Shown here: positions 7,172-15,655 of the stretch, piece by piece
Layout: every line of letters begins with the position of its first letter
How positions within the stretch are numbered: the stretch's first letter is position 1
Assembly: GCF_000620065.1 (NCBI RefSeq)
Contig: NZ_JHVI01000015.1
Location: 1 to 64,000, forward strand
Source of the DNA: Meiothermus cerbereus DSM 11376
Lineage (GTDB): Bacteria; Deinococcota; Deinococci; Deinococcales; Thermaceae
Length of the DNA stretch: 64,000 nucleotides
Reading direction: 5' to 3'
The notes under the pieces: generated by a model
Told to the model about the DNA's origin: nothing
Databases searched by the model: none
Seen by the model: only the letters and a program-made list of their open reading frames with translations
Program-made: the position numbers and the translations under genes

Positions 7172-7651
7172 ATGTTAGACAAAAAACCGGTATACCTTAC
7201 CGCCGAGGGTAAAGCGCGGCTCGAGCAGGAACTCGCCTATTTGAAAACCGAAAAAGTGCAGCAGATTGCCGATGAGATGGGCCGGGCCATCGCCGAGGGC
7301 GACTTGCGTGAAAATGCTGGCTACGATGAAGCGCGGCGGGCCATGTGGCAAAACAACACCCGCATTGCGGAGCTCGAGGATATCCTCAGCCGGGTGCAGA
7401 TTGTGGAATCGGGCAATGGCATCCCCAGCGAGGTACAGCTCGGCGTAACGGTGGAGCTCGAGACCCCTACGGGCCAGCGCATGAGCGTTACCATGGTCGG
7501 AAGCCACGAAGCCGACGTGTTCAGTGGCAAAATTTCCAACGAGTCCCCCTTGGGCCAGGCTTTGATGGGCAAGAAGGTCGGCGATGAGGTGCAGGTCAAG
7601 AGCCCCAAAGGTAGCCAGACCTACGTTGTGGTTGAGCTTGTGTACGCCTGA
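7172..7651 (+). CDS. greA: Transcription elongation factor GreA
   Basis: A 159-residue Gre factor that enters the RNA polymerase secondary channel and stimulates cleavage of backtracked RNA. The N-terminal coiled coil (about residues 1-75) carries the acidic tip motif EGDLRENAGYDEAR, with the Asp and Glu needed for Mg binding. This separates it from the Thermus anti-Gre factor Gfh1, whose tip reads like DDYDD. The C-terminal FKBP-like domain has VQLGVTVELETPTGQ and ends in GSQTYVVVELVYA. Length matches the family (about 157). One unusual residue is Gly where most GreA have NAEY (here NAGY). It precedes surE but is separated from it by 162 bp, including a palindrome. Confidence 0.95.
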   Translation: MLDKKPVYLTAEGKARLEQELAYLKTEKVQQIADEMGRAIAEGDLRENAGYDEARRAMWQNNTRIAELEDILSRVQIVESGNGIPSEVQLGVTVELETPTGQRMSVTMVGSHEADVFSGKISNESPLGQALMGKKVGDEVQVKSPKGSQTYVVVELVYA

Positions 7652-7698
7652 TCTCTAGCGGGGAGTCCACCTGCCTTCACAAAGATGTGGTTTCTTGG

Positions 7699-7722
7699 AT
7701 TTGACGACGTTCGTCGTCAAAT
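7699..7722. other. Perfect 11-bp-arm palindrome
   Basis: ATTTGACGACG and CGTCGTCAAAT flank a TT centre, between greA and surE. There is no T-run, so it is more likely a hairpin or protein-binding site than an intrinsic terminator. It resembles the MITE left hairpin in style but not in sequence. Confidence 0.5.
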
Positions 7723-7813
7723 CGGCATATGATCCTTCCCAAACCTCGGGCCCAAACCTCGGGGAAACGGGCGGGCTTTCCGCCTGGGCGCTTTGGCGTT
7801 AGGCTAGTCAGGT

Positions 7814-8605
7814 ATGCGAATTTTGGTGGCTAACGACGACGGTATCTTTTCTCCCGGAATCAAGGCTCTGGCCTTTGCTTTGCGCGAACTTGCCGAAGTA
7901 AACGTGGTGGCTCCCGATGTCGAACAGTCCGGCGTGGGCCACAGCATCACCTTTCGCCGCCCCCTGCGCTTTAAGCACACTGCCTCGGCGGGGTTTGGCG
8001 AGATTCCAGCCTACCGCGTAGACGGGACGCCAGCAGACTGTGTGGTGCTGGGCAGTCGCCTGCTGGGCTGGCCCAATTTGGTGGTCTCGGGCATCAACAT
8101 CGGGGTTAACATGGGCCTCGACCTGACCCACTCGGGTACTGTGGCGGCTGCTCTGGAAGGGGCCTCACTGGGCATTCCCTCGATTGCCTTCAGCCTTGAT
8201 GCCTCCGGCGAAGAGCTGCATTTTGAAGAGGCCGCCCAGTATGCTGTGCCGATTGCGCGCTGGGTGATGAAGCACGGCTTACCTGAGAAAACCCTGCTCA
8301 ATGTGAATTTCCCCAATCGAACACCGCGGGGTGTCAAGATAACCCGCCTTTCTACCCACCGCTACGAAGATTCCATTGTCGAACGGGAAGACCCCGAAGG
8401 CCGTCCTTACTACTGGGTTGCGGGCAAGCCCACCGCCGAACTGGAAGAAGGCACCGATTTCTGGGCGGTTCAACAGGGCTATATTTCCGTGACCCCCATT
8501 ACGCTCGACTATACCAACCATGCTTTTGCCAGCGAGCTTGAGCAAAAGTTCAGGGTGCGTAGCCCAAAAGCGGTCCATACCAAACGCAGCCGAAAACCAC
8601 TTTAG
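7814..8605 (+). CDS. surE: 5'-nucleotidase SurE
   Basis: Metal-dependent 5'/3'-nucleotidase of 263 residues, acting on nucleoside monophosphates, often linked to stationary-phase survival. The N-terminus MRILVANDDGIFSPGI carries the metal-binding Asp pair; QSGVGHSITFRRPL and VSGINIGVNMGLDLTHSGTVAAALEG are the other family signatures (metal Ser and Asn). Length is normal. The start fits a leaderless layout: TAGGCT at 7800-7805, eight bases, ATG. There is no downstream partner such as pcm; the next gene is a response regulator 120 bp away with its own promoter. Confidence 0.95.
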   Translation: MRILVANDDGIFSPGIKALAFALRELAEVNVVAPDVEQSGVGHSITFRRPLRFKHTASAGFGEIPAYRVDGTPADCVVLGSRLLGWPNLVVSGINIGVNMGLDLTHSGTVAAALEGASLGIPSIAFSLDASGEELHFEEAAQYAVPIARWVMKHGLPEKTLLNVNFPNRTPRGVKITRLSTHRYEDSIVEREDPEGRPYYWVAGKPTAELEEGTDFWAVQQGYISVTPITLDYTNHAFASELEQKFRVRSPKAVHTKRSRKPL

Positions 8606-8658
8606 AGAAGAGGGTGTGCGGGCTGCTGAAGAAATAGGCTGCTGGTCTCATAAAAACC

Positions 8659-8708
8659 TATAATGTGAGCCATTCCTTAGTAGATTAGCCATATTTCTCA
8701 TGAGAAAT
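8659..8708 (+). promoter_or_regulatory. Promoter and palindromic operator before the two-component system
   Basis: TATAAT at 8659-8664 is a consensus -10 with a weak -35. ATTTCTCATGAGAAAT at 8693-8708 is a perfect 16-bp palindrome about 30 bp downstream of it, a candidate operator, possibly for autoregulation. A second TACCCT box lies six bases before the ATG at 8726. Confidence 0.5.
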
Positions 8709-8725
8709 CCGACTACCCTACTGGT

Positions 8726-9409
8726 ATGGAAGGAATGGATCAACCCCTGATCCTGATCGTCGAAGACGAAAAGGACATCGCCCGCTTTATTGAGCTCGAG
8801 CTCCAGGCCGAAGGTTACCGCACCGAGGTGGCCTACGATGGCATCACGGGTCTATCGCGTTTTCGTGAGACCAACCCCAACCTGGTGGTCATGGACTTGA
8901 TGCTGCCGGTGATGGATGGCCTCGAGGTAGCCCGCCGGATCCGCAAGACCTCCAACGTGCCCATCGTCATCCTTACCGCCAAAGACCGGGTGGAGGACAA
9001 GGTAGAGGGGCTGGACGCTGGAGCCGATGACTACCTGGTCAAGCCCTTCAGCATCGAGGAGTTGCTGGCCCGTATCCGCGCCCACCTGCGCCGGGTAACC
9101 CCGGCCATTACCGGCGAAATTCGGGTCTCCGACCTGATCATCAACCTCGAGGGCCGCGAGGTCTACCGAGCGGGTCGGCGTATCGAGTTCTCTAACAAAG
9201 AGTTCGAGCTTTTAGAGTTACTGGCCAAGAGCCCCGGTAAGGTATTCAGCCGCTTTGAGATAGAAGAAAAGGTCTGGCCCGGCTACCAGGGTGGCTCCAA
9301 CGTGGTGGATGTTTACATCGGTTACTTGCGCAAGAAGCTCGAGGGAACCGGCGAGCGCCGCCTGATTCATACTGTACGGGGCGTAGGATACGTGCTGCGC
9401 GAGGACTAA
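8726..9409 (+). CDS. OmpR/PhoB-family response regulator
   Basis: A 227-residue two-domain regulator. The receiver domain (about 5-120) has the acidic pair in IVEDEKD, the phosphoacceptor Asp in [12 protein letters not shown] (about residue 57), the Thr of VILTAKD and the Lys of YLVKPF. The C-terminal winged helix (about 130-225) has [18 protein letters not shown] and ends [13 protein letters not shown] ... [14 protein letters not shown], the OmpR signature. The histidine kinase follows 18 bp downstream in the same direction, so they form a cognate pair. The stimulus and target genes cannot be read from the sequence. Confidence 0.93.
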   Translation: MEGMDQPLILIVEDEKDIARFIELELQAEGYRTEVAYDGITGLSRFRETNPNLVVMDLMLPVMDGLEVARRIRKTSNVPIVILTAKDRVEDKVEGLDAGADDYLVKPFSIEELLARIRAHLRRVTPAITGEIRVSDLIINLEGREVYRAGRRIEFSNKEFELLELLAKSPGKVFSRFEIEEKVWPGYQGGSNVVDVYIGYLRKKLEGTGERRLIHTVRGVGYVLRED

Positions 9410-9427
9410 ACTGCAACATACACACCC

Positions 9428-10846
9428 ATGACCCTCCGCACCCGCATCACCCTGCTTACGCTGGCCCTGCTGGCTTTTTCGTTGCTGTTGATTGGGGGGT
9501 CGGTGTACGGCAGCTTGCAGTTTACCCTATACGACAACCTGCGCCGGGAACTCATCGAAACCTCCCAGACGGCCCAGCGCCTCATCCGCGAACAGGGCAA
9601 CCTGGACGGCCTGCCGCTTACGGTTTATGGCCAGGCCCTATGGGTGCCGTTCCCCAATCCCACCCCCAGCGATATCCTGCAGGGGGCGGCCATTCCCATC
9701 GCAAAATCGCTGGCTATGGGTGACGCCACCCTGACCCTTTCGGAAAAGGGATTGCAGGAGGTATTGCGCTCGGGGGGGTTTTACACCCAGACCACCCTGA
9801 CCCGCCCGGATGGCACCCAGATTCCCCTGCGAATGCGGGCTGAGCGCCTTGAAACCGAAATCGCTGGAATTCCCCAGGGCCCTCAGCTAGTAATCCTGAT
9901 GGTGGGCAAGTCCACCGAGGGTATTGAGAGCACCCTGGCCGATTTTGCCCGTACCTACACCGCCACCGCCCTGCTGGTTCTAATTTTTGGCGGCTTATTA
10001 GCTTTTCGGTTGGTGCGACAGGCGCTCGAGCCCCTCGAATGGGTGGCTAAAAAAGCCGAACAGGTCAGCAACAAACCCGAAAAGCTACCAGAGCTCGAGG
10101 GCCACAACGAGGTAACCTCGTTGGTCAAATCGCTCAACCGCATGCTCGCGCGCCTCGAGAGCGCCTGGGAGACCCAAGGCCGCTTCCTAGCCGATGCTTC
10201 CCACGAGCTGCGAACCCCGGTAACGGCCATTTTGGGGCACGTCAACTACCTGCTGCGGCGGACGCAAATTACCGAACAGCAGCGGGAAAGCCTCGAGATC
10301 ATCAAGCGCGAGTCCGAGCGGATGCAAAAGCTGGTGGGGGATTTGCTCGATCTCTCCAACGGTGGTAGCTGGAAGGTCGAGCTGGGCTCGGTTCACCTGA
10401 AGACCGTTTTAAACGAGATCGAGGAGGAGTACGGCAAAAGCTTCGAGGGCCAAATTGAGGTGCAGGCTCCTGAGCACGTCTGGGTACTGGGTGACCCCGA
10501 ACGGCTGCATCAGGTCGTTGCCAACCTGGTTTCCAACGCTATTAAGGCCAACTCCACCCAGATCAGGCTAATTGTGCTCGACCTGGCTGAGCGGGTGGTG
10601 ATCCGGGTGGAGGACAACGGCGAGGGCATCAGCAAAGAACACCTCCCTCACCTGTTTGAGCGCTTTTACCGGGTGGATAAAGCCCGCGACCGCGAGCGCG
10701 GCGGCAGCGGATTGGGGCTGGCCATTGTGCGCTCGATTGTAGAGGCTCACGGGGGCAAGGTTTGGGCCGAAAGCGAACCGGGCAAAGGCTCAGTTTTTAG
10801 CATCTCCCTCAAAAAGGCCTCGGCCCCGCACCCCCAGCTGGCCTGA
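9428..10846 (+). CDS. HAMP-domain sensor histidine kinase
   Basis: Membrane sensor kinase of 472 residues. Two transmembrane helices (about 12-34 and 174-195) bracket a periplasmic domain of about 140 residues that resembles no family I recognise. A HAMP linker follows (LVRQALEPLEWVAKKAEQV). The HisKA domain has the phosphoacceptor His in DASHELRTPVTAILGH (near residue 259). The HATPase domain has the N box (NLVSNAIKANS), G1 (VEDNGEGI), F box (LFERFYRVDKARDR) and G2 (GGSGLGLAIV). It should phosphorylate the response regulator encoded immediately upstream. The gene converges with mutS2, with 21 bp between the stops. Confidence 0.93.
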   Translation: MTLRTRITLLTLALLAFSLLLIGGSVYGSLQFTLYDNLRRELIETSQTAQRLIREQGNLDGLPLTVYGQALWVPFPNPTPSDILQGAAIPIAKSLAMGDATLTLSEKGLQEVLRSGGFYTQTTLTRPDGTQIPLRMRAERLETEIAGIPQGPQLVILMVGKSTEGIESTLADFARTYTATALLVLIFGGLLAFRLVRQALEPLEWVAKKAEQVSNKPEKLPELEGHNEVTSLVKSLNRMLARLESAWETQGRFLADASHELRTPVTAILGHVNYLLRRTQITEQQRESLEIIKRESERMQKLVGDLLDLSNGGSWKVELGSVHLKTVLNEIEEEYGKSFEGQIEVQAPEHVWVLGDPERLHQVVANLVSNAIKANSTQIRLIVLDLAERVVIRVEDNGEGISKEHLPHLFERFYRVDKARDRERGGSGLGLAIVRSIVEAHGGKVWAESEPGKGSVFSISLKKASAPHPQLA

Positions 10847-10867
10847 TCAAGCCCCACAAAACGGTCA

Positions 10868-13120
10868 TTAGACTCGCAGATGTACCACAGTTACCCCATG
10901 CCCGCCCTCATGGGGGATTGCGTCGTGGAAGCGTTCGACCCGACGGTCGCGTTTGAGGGATTCGCGGAGCGCATTTCGTAAGGCCCCGGTGCCCTTGCCG
11001 TGCAGCAGACGGACAGGGGTGGTGGCGGTGGCCTTTGCTTCTGTGAGGAAATCGTCCACTGCCAGCAAGGCCTCCTCTACCGTAAGGCCCCGCAGGTTCA
11101 GTTCGTTGGGAATTTTGGCTTTATGCACCGTGCGACCTGCCGACGGCTCGGACCTGGGGGCGTGCTTGGGTTGAAGGCCTGCAACCGGCATGGTCAGCCG
11201 TACCGCCCCCATCTGTAAGACGGCTTCCTGTCCCCTAAGCTCCACTATGGTGGCCCGGCCACCGTATTCGGGTACCTCCACCACTGCGCCTACCTGCAAG
11301 CCAGGGCTGGCCGGGGTGGCTTTCTCCGGGCGCTGGTAGCGACTCCGAAGCTGAATGAGCTCTTGCAAGGCCTGGCCCTGTCCCTGGGTTTTGCTGCGCT
11401 CGCGGGCTTGACGGATGCGTTCCTGGGCTTCTTTTACCACCTGCTCGGCCTGGGCTTTGGCCTCCTCGAGCAGTTGTTCTTTGTGGTGTGCCAGTTCGGC
11501 TAGCTGCCGGGAAAGCTCTTGCTGCAGACGGGCGGCTTCCTGTTGCTGGGCCTGGGCGGCCTGGCGCTGGGTTCGCAGGCGTTCCCGCTCGGCCTCGAGC
11601 GAGGCCAGCAGGCGCTCCAGCCGCCCTCCTTCCGGCCCCAGGAGGGCTTCGGCCCGCTCGAGCTGTGCCTGCGGAAAGCCCAGCCGTCGGGCAATCGAGA
11701 GGGCGTAGCTGCGTCCCGGCGCACCTACCATCAGCTGGTAGGTGGGGCGTAGATGCTCCAGGTCAAAGCGCATTGAGGCGTTTTGCACCCCTGGGGTGTC
11801 CTGGGCAAAGGCCTTGAGGGGGGAAAGGTGGGTGGTGATCAGGCCGCGCACCCCTTTGGCCAAAAGCCCCTCCACAAAAGCCTGGGCCAGGGCCGCGCCT
11901 TCCTCGGGATCGGTGCCCGAGCCCAGCTCGTCAATCAGGGCCAGGCTGTGGGGGGTGGCTTTTTCCAGCACCTCTTTGAGCCTGAGGACGTGCGCGGCAA
12001 AGGTCGAGAGGCTTTCCTGGATGGACTGCTGGTCGCCAATGTCCACAAAAAGCCGATCCGGGAAGGCCAGTTCTGCACGCTCGGCGGCTACAAAAAGCCC
12101 GCACTGGGCCATCAGCACTGCCAGGCCTAAGGTCTTCAAGAGCGCGGTTTTGCCGCCCATGTTGGGGCCGGTGATGAGCAGGATTCTGTGCGTGGGGGTG
12201 AGCTCGAGGTCGTTGCTTACAGGATTCGCAATCAGGGGGTGGCGGGCTTTTACCAGCCGGTATAGCCCTTCCTGGTTCAGGCGGGGCCGCACCAGTTTCC
12301 AGTCCTCGGCCAGGTTGGCCGCAGCCCGGGCCACATCGAGTTCGGTAAGGGCGCGCAGGGTTTGGTCGAGCTCGAGGTCGTGGCCCAGGATGGCCGACAG
12401 TTCGAAGAGCACCCGGTTGACCTCGGCTTCTTCCTCGAGCCTCAGGCTGGCGAGCTGGTTGTTGAGGGGTACTACCGAGCTGGGCTCGATGTAAACCGTG
12501 AGCCCCGAGTCGGACTGGTCGAGCACGATGCCCGGCAGCTTGTTCTGGTGGCTGGCCTTGACCGGTATCACAAAGCGGTCGCGCCTGAGGGTAATGAAGC
12601 GCTCCTGGATGGCTTCTGGATGCCGATCCATGAGCGCGTACAGCCGATCTTGAATTTGCTCGCGCAAAGGGTTGACCCGCCGGCGAATCTCCCGCAGCCT
12701 TGGGGTGGCCTCGTCGCGCACGTTGCCGGCTTCGTCGAGGCACTCCCGGATGCGCCGCAAAAAGAAGGTGTGCTCGCCGATGCGGCCAGCCAGCGCACGC
12801 AGGTGCTCGCCAGTGTCTAGTAGCTCGTGCCGCAGGGCTACGGCGGCCTCGAGGCTGGCCGCTACCTCCCGCAGCTGGGGCCCTTCCAGCCGGAGCCCTT
12901 CCCGTGCCGCTGCCAGGGCCGGGCGCAGATCGGAGATGCCCCCCAGCCGATAAGGGTAAGCCAGGGCCTCGGCTACGGTGGCCTGCTGGGCCTGGGCTTC
13001 CTCGAGGGTGGCCTTGGGTAACAGGGCCCGCAGGGCCTCCTGCCCCATAAAGGTGGAGGCCCGCTCGGCCAGAGCCTGGCGAACCCGGTCAAAGTCCAGC
13101 GACTCGGTAACCTCGAGCAT
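10868..13120 (-). CDS. mutS2: MutS2 ATPase/endonuclease
   Basis: A 750-residue MutS2, linked to recombination control and, in other bacteria, ribosome-collision rescue. The N-terminal part holds the MutS core/clamp helices; the ABC-type ATPase has Walker A GPNMGGKTALLKTLG (about 316-328) and the region DELGSGTDPEEGAAL (Walker B and signature). A long Gln/Glu/Ala coiled coil (about 490-590) follows, then a C-terminal Smr nuclease domain (LNLRGLTVEEALLAVDDFL ... LLHGKGTGALRNALRE, about 673-750). An upstream frame extension to 13267 is open, but the ATG at 13120 gives the normal N-terminus MLEVTESLDFDRVRQAL. It lies 49 bp after the GH13 stop and may be read from that run. Confidence 0.94.
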   Translation of the reverse strand: MLEVTESLDFDRVRQALAERASTFMGQEALRALLPKATLEEAQAQQATVAEALAYPYRLGGISDLRPALAAAREGLRLEGPQLREVAASLEAAVALRHELLDTGEHLRALAGRIGEHTFFLRRIRECLDEAGNVRDEATPRLREIRRRVNPLREQIQDRLYALMDRHPEAIQERFITLRRDRFVIPVKASHQNKLPGIVLDQSDSGLTVYIEPSSVVPLNNQLASLRLEEEAEVNRVLFELSAILGHDLELDQTLRALTELDVARAAANLAEDWKLVRPRLNQEGLYRLVKARHPLIANPVSNDLELTPTHRILLITGPNMGGKTALLKTLGLAVLMAQCGLFVAAERAELAFPDRLFVDIGDQQSIQESLSTFAAHVLRLKEVLEKATPHSLALIDELGSGTDPEEGAALAQAFVEGLLAKGVRGLITTHLSPLKAFAQDTPGVQNASMRFDLEHLRPTYQLMVGAPGRSYALSIARRLGFPQAQLERAEALLGPEGGRLERLLASLEAERERLRTQRQAAQAQQQEAARLQQELSRQLAELAHHKEQLLEEAKAQAEQVVKEAQERIRQARERSKTQGQGQALQELIQLRSRYQRPEKATPASPGLQVGAVVEVPEYGGRATIVELRGQEAVLQMGAVRLTMPVAGLQPKHAPRSEPSAGRTVHKAKIPNELNLRGLTVEEALLAVDDFLTEAKATATTPVRLLHGKGTGALRNALRESLKRDRRVERFHDAIPHEGGHGVTVVHLRV

Positions 13121-13169
13121 ACCCAAAGCGTCAGTATAGCCTAGGGCGCAGGATGGGATACGACCTGGG

Positions 13170-14912
13170 TTACTTATGGCGCAGGCGGAATACCCCCAGT
13201 CCCTCCAGCCGGACAGGGCCCTCCAGACGCTCGCCGGTAAGCAGGTTTTCTGAATGGGGCAGCTCAATCCCGGTGGGCTCGAGGGCTGCGTAGACCCAGA
13301 CCTCTTCCCCCTGGTACAGGCGCTTGAAGGCCAGCAGTTTTTCCGAAACCTGCAAGGGCTGTAAGCCCCCGCGGCGCAGGGCGGGGACGCTTTTTTTCAG
13401 GCGGATAAGGGTTTTGCACCAGGCCAGCACCTCCTGGTTCCAGCGCGATGGATCCCAGGGAAAGGTACCCCGGCACATGGGGTCGCCATTCCAGTGGTGG
13501 TAGGGGTTGCTCTGGTCGAGCCCGATCTCGTCGCCGTAATAGAGGCCCGGCGCGCCGGGGAAGGTCAGCAGCAGGCCCAAAGCCAGCTTGAAGCGCGCCA
13601 CATCCCCCTTTAGCCGCCAGAGGGCCCGGGGAATATCGTGGCTGCTAATCAGGGTGTACATGCTTTGGCGCAGTTGGATCGGCAGGGCGCTGTAGTGGTC
13701 CCACAGGGTGTCCCAGAGCTCCTGGGTAGAGACTGCCACCTCCCAGCCATATACATTTTTGCCCGATAGCCACTCCAAAAGGGGGTTGGCAAACCCCGCG
13801 TAGTGCATCGAGCCATCCAGGGTGTGGGCCCTAAGGGTGGGCAGGGTGTCGAAGAACAGCTCACCAAACACAAAGGCCTGGGGGTTTTCCTCCATGCTGT
13901 TGTGTTTGATTAGACGCAGGATTTCCGCATTGCGGCGGTCGGTGCCGCCTTCGCCGATCTGGTGGGCCACATCCAGCCGCCAGCCATCGGCCCCCTTGCG
14001 AATCCAGTGCCGAACCGGGGCGTGGTAGCCATCAATCCAGCGCTCGAGGGTGAGGGGGTTGGCATAATCCAGTTTGGGCAGGGTCTTGACCCCAAAAAAG
14101 GCGGCATACGAGCCGTCGGCATAGAAGGTAAACTCTTTGGCCTCGGGCGCGGTGGGGTCTTGCAGGGCTTTTTGGAAGTCGGGGTGGGTGTTGCCGATGT
14201 GGTTGAACACCCCGTCCAGCACCAGCTTCATGCCCCGCTGGTGCAGGGCCTCGAGCAGCCTTTGGAAGGCCTCATTGCCGCCTAGGTGAGGGTCTACGTT
14301 GTGGTAGTCGTGGGCGTCGTAGCGGTGGTTGGAGCCCGAAGGGAGAATGGGGGTCAGATAAAGGGCCTCGATGCCCAGTTCCTCCAAGTAGTCGAGCTTC
14401 TCCAGGATGCCCTCGAGGTCGCCCCCATAGTGCTGGATGGGCCCCTCGCCCGGCCCGTAACCCACCGGTTCGTCCCATTCTTTGCGCACGATGGGCCGGC
14501 CCATGTATTCCCACTCGCCGCTCTGGGGGTCGTTGCCGGGGTTGCCGTTGCGAAAGCGGTCGGGAAAGATCTGGTAGAACACCGCCCCTACTGCCCAGTC
14601 AGGCACGGTGGGCTGGGCCAGCAGGTGAAAAAACTTGTCGTAGCGGGGCATGGCCCCGCGCAGTCCACCTGCCGTCAGGTAGGCCTTCTCCTCGCTCAGA
14701 AAAAAGCAGTAGCGCAGGGGTGAGGTATACAGTGGCAGCCGGATTTCCAGCCCCCCCGCCACCCTTTTCATCGGACGGCGCTCCACCTCGCCGTAGCGCT
14801 CGAGGATCAGGAAGCCGGCCCTAGCCGTTGTGCGCAGGCGTAGGGTGATCTCCTGCCCCAGCTCGGGCTTCAGAGGGTCTACACAGAAGGGTTCCCAGTC
14901 GTGGTAATGCAT
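13170..14912 (-). CDS. GH13 alpha-glucosidic hydrolase (neopullulanase/cyclomaltodextrinase type)
   Basis: A 580-residue GH13 enzyme without a signal peptide, so it acts on imported maltodextrins. An N-terminal beta-sandwich (about 1-120) precedes the barrel. Conserved regions are YDAHDYHNVDPHLGG, the DGVFNHIG region, GWRLDVAHQIG (nucleophile Asp near 310), FVFGELFFD (acid Glu near 348) and ISSHDIPRAL (third Asp near 421). The motif YQIFPDRFRNGNP near residue 135 is typical of neopullulanase/maltogenic-amylase relatives. It lies downstream of malFG and the HEPN/MNT pair (gap of 32 bp). TAGTCT at 14919-14924, six bases before the ATG, suggests it also has its own promoter. Exact specificity is not determinable. 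Confidence 0.9.
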   Translation of the reverse strand: MHYHDWEPFCVDPLKPELGQEITLRLRTTARAGFLILERYGEVERRPMKRVAGGLEIRLPLYTSPLRYCFFLSEEKAYLTAGGLRGAMPRYDKFFHLLAQPTVPDWAVGAVFYQIFPDRFRNGNPGNDPQSGEWEYMGRPIVRKEWDEPVGYGPGEGPIQHYGGDLEGILEKLDYLEELGIEALYLTPILPSGSNHRYDAHDYHNVDPHLGGNEAFQRLLEALHQRGMKLVLDGVFNHIGNTHPDFQKALQDPTAPEAKEFTFYADGSYAAFFGVKTLPKLDYANPLTLERWIDGYHAPVRHWIRKGADGWRLDVAHQIGEGGTDRRNAEILRLIKHNSMEENPQAFVFGELFFDTLPTLRAHTLDGSMHYAGFANPLLEWLSGKNVYGWEVAVSTQELWDTLWDHYSALPIQLRQSMYTLISSHDIPRALWRLKGDVARFKLALGLLLTFPGAPGLYYGDEIGLDQSNPYHHWNGDPMCRGTFPWDPSRWNQEVLAWCKTLIRLKKSVPALRRGGLQPLQVSEKLLAFKRLYQGEEVWVYAALEPTGIELPHSENLLTGERLEGPVRLEGLGVFRLRHK

Positions 14913-14944
14913 GGCTCAAGACTAGAGGCGGTGCGCCCAAAAAG

Positions 14945-15304
14945 CTAGGGTGGGGGTTGTAGCCAACGGGTTTCCTGGGCCAGGGTTTTCGCAAAGCGGG
15001 GTCGTTGGATGGGCAGAGAACGCCATTCTTCCAGGGTAAAAACCAGGGCTTCGGTGGGAACAGGCAGTTCCTCGAGTGGAAGCTCTAGCACCCGTGCCCA
15101 GGCGGGGGAAGCGGCTTCCTCCAGCACCAAAATTAGATCCAGGTCGCTGCCAGGGCCCGGCTCGTTGCGGGCATACGAGCCAAAATAGCCTACCGCGAGG
15201 AGTCCAGGTAGCTTTAGGCCATCGATCCACTGTACCAGGGCTTTTTCGACTTCATCCCGGCCTAGCCATCTGCGCACGGACGTATCCAAGGATCGCTTCA
15301 GCAT
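14945..15304 (-). CDS. mntA: MNT-type nucleotidyltransferase (MntA-like antitoxin)
   Basis: Minimal nucleotidyltransferase of about 119 residues. Its motif GYFGSYARNEPGPGSDLDLILV matches the GSxxR...SDxDL active site with both metal-binding Asp residues; the third acidic residue is not obvious (TEALVFT). Longer forms from in-frame starts up to 15421 are possible, but the ATG at 15304 gives the usual family N-terminus. The gene overlaps the end of the HEPN gene by 53 bp, the arrangement of HepT/MntA toxin-antitoxin modules. In those modules MntA inactivates HepT by adding AMP to a Tyr near its active site. The pair sits between malG and the GH13 gene. Confidence 0.85.
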   Translation of the reverse strand: MLKRSLDTSVRRWLGRDEVEKALVQWIDGLKLPGLLAVGYFGSYARNEPGPGSDLDLILVLEEAASPAWARVLELPLEELPVPTEALVFTLEEWRSLPIQRPRFAKTLAQETRWLQPPP

Positions 15305-15641
15305 ACGAGACTGCCTCCTGGCTTTGCAAAGGGCCATAGTGCTCTGCGGGTGCACCTTCTGGGAAAGCATCGGGATAGCGTGTTGGGATGTAGAGTGCGT
15401 CCAGGTAGCGGGCTTTTTCAATGAGCTCTGCCGGTGCTGATTGGGGCAGCTCGCGCAACAAACGGGCGGTGAGGTGCCCCCAGGCCTCCTGCCCTTGCCA
15501 CAGGTGGAGCGCCTTCAGGGCTTTTTCGGCGGCTTGATGAGCGGCAAAGCAGGCCCACTCGTGCCGTCCGGCCGCTTGGGCAACCTGGCTCATGTGCAGG
15601 TCTTGCTCGGCTTGTAAAAACCAGTCGGGCGCACGATTCAC
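15252..15641 (-). CDS. hepT: HEPN-domain protein (HepT-like toxin)
   Basis: A 129-residue HEPN four-helix protein. It has the family signatures WFLQAEQDLHMS, WACFAAHQAAEKALKAL and LYIPTRYPDAFPEG. The RxxxxH ribonuclease motif of the best-studied HepT toxins is not clearly present: after RYPDA there is no His at the usual spacing. It may therefore belong to another HEPN/MNT branch, and RNase activity is not assured. The RYPD Tyr fits the position modified by MntA-type antitoxins. The GTG start lies 14 bp after the malG stop and the 3' end overlaps the MNT gene, so the pair is inserted in the mal gene run. Confidence 0.83.
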   Translation of the reverse strand: MNRAPDWFLQAEQDLHMSQVAQAAGRHEWACFAAHQAAEKALKALHLWQGQEAWGHLTARLLRELPQSAPAELIEKARYLDALYIPTRYPDAFPEGAPAEHYGPLQSQEAVSYAEAILGYVRAQMARPG

Positions 15642-15655
15642 CCTCGTATTCTACG

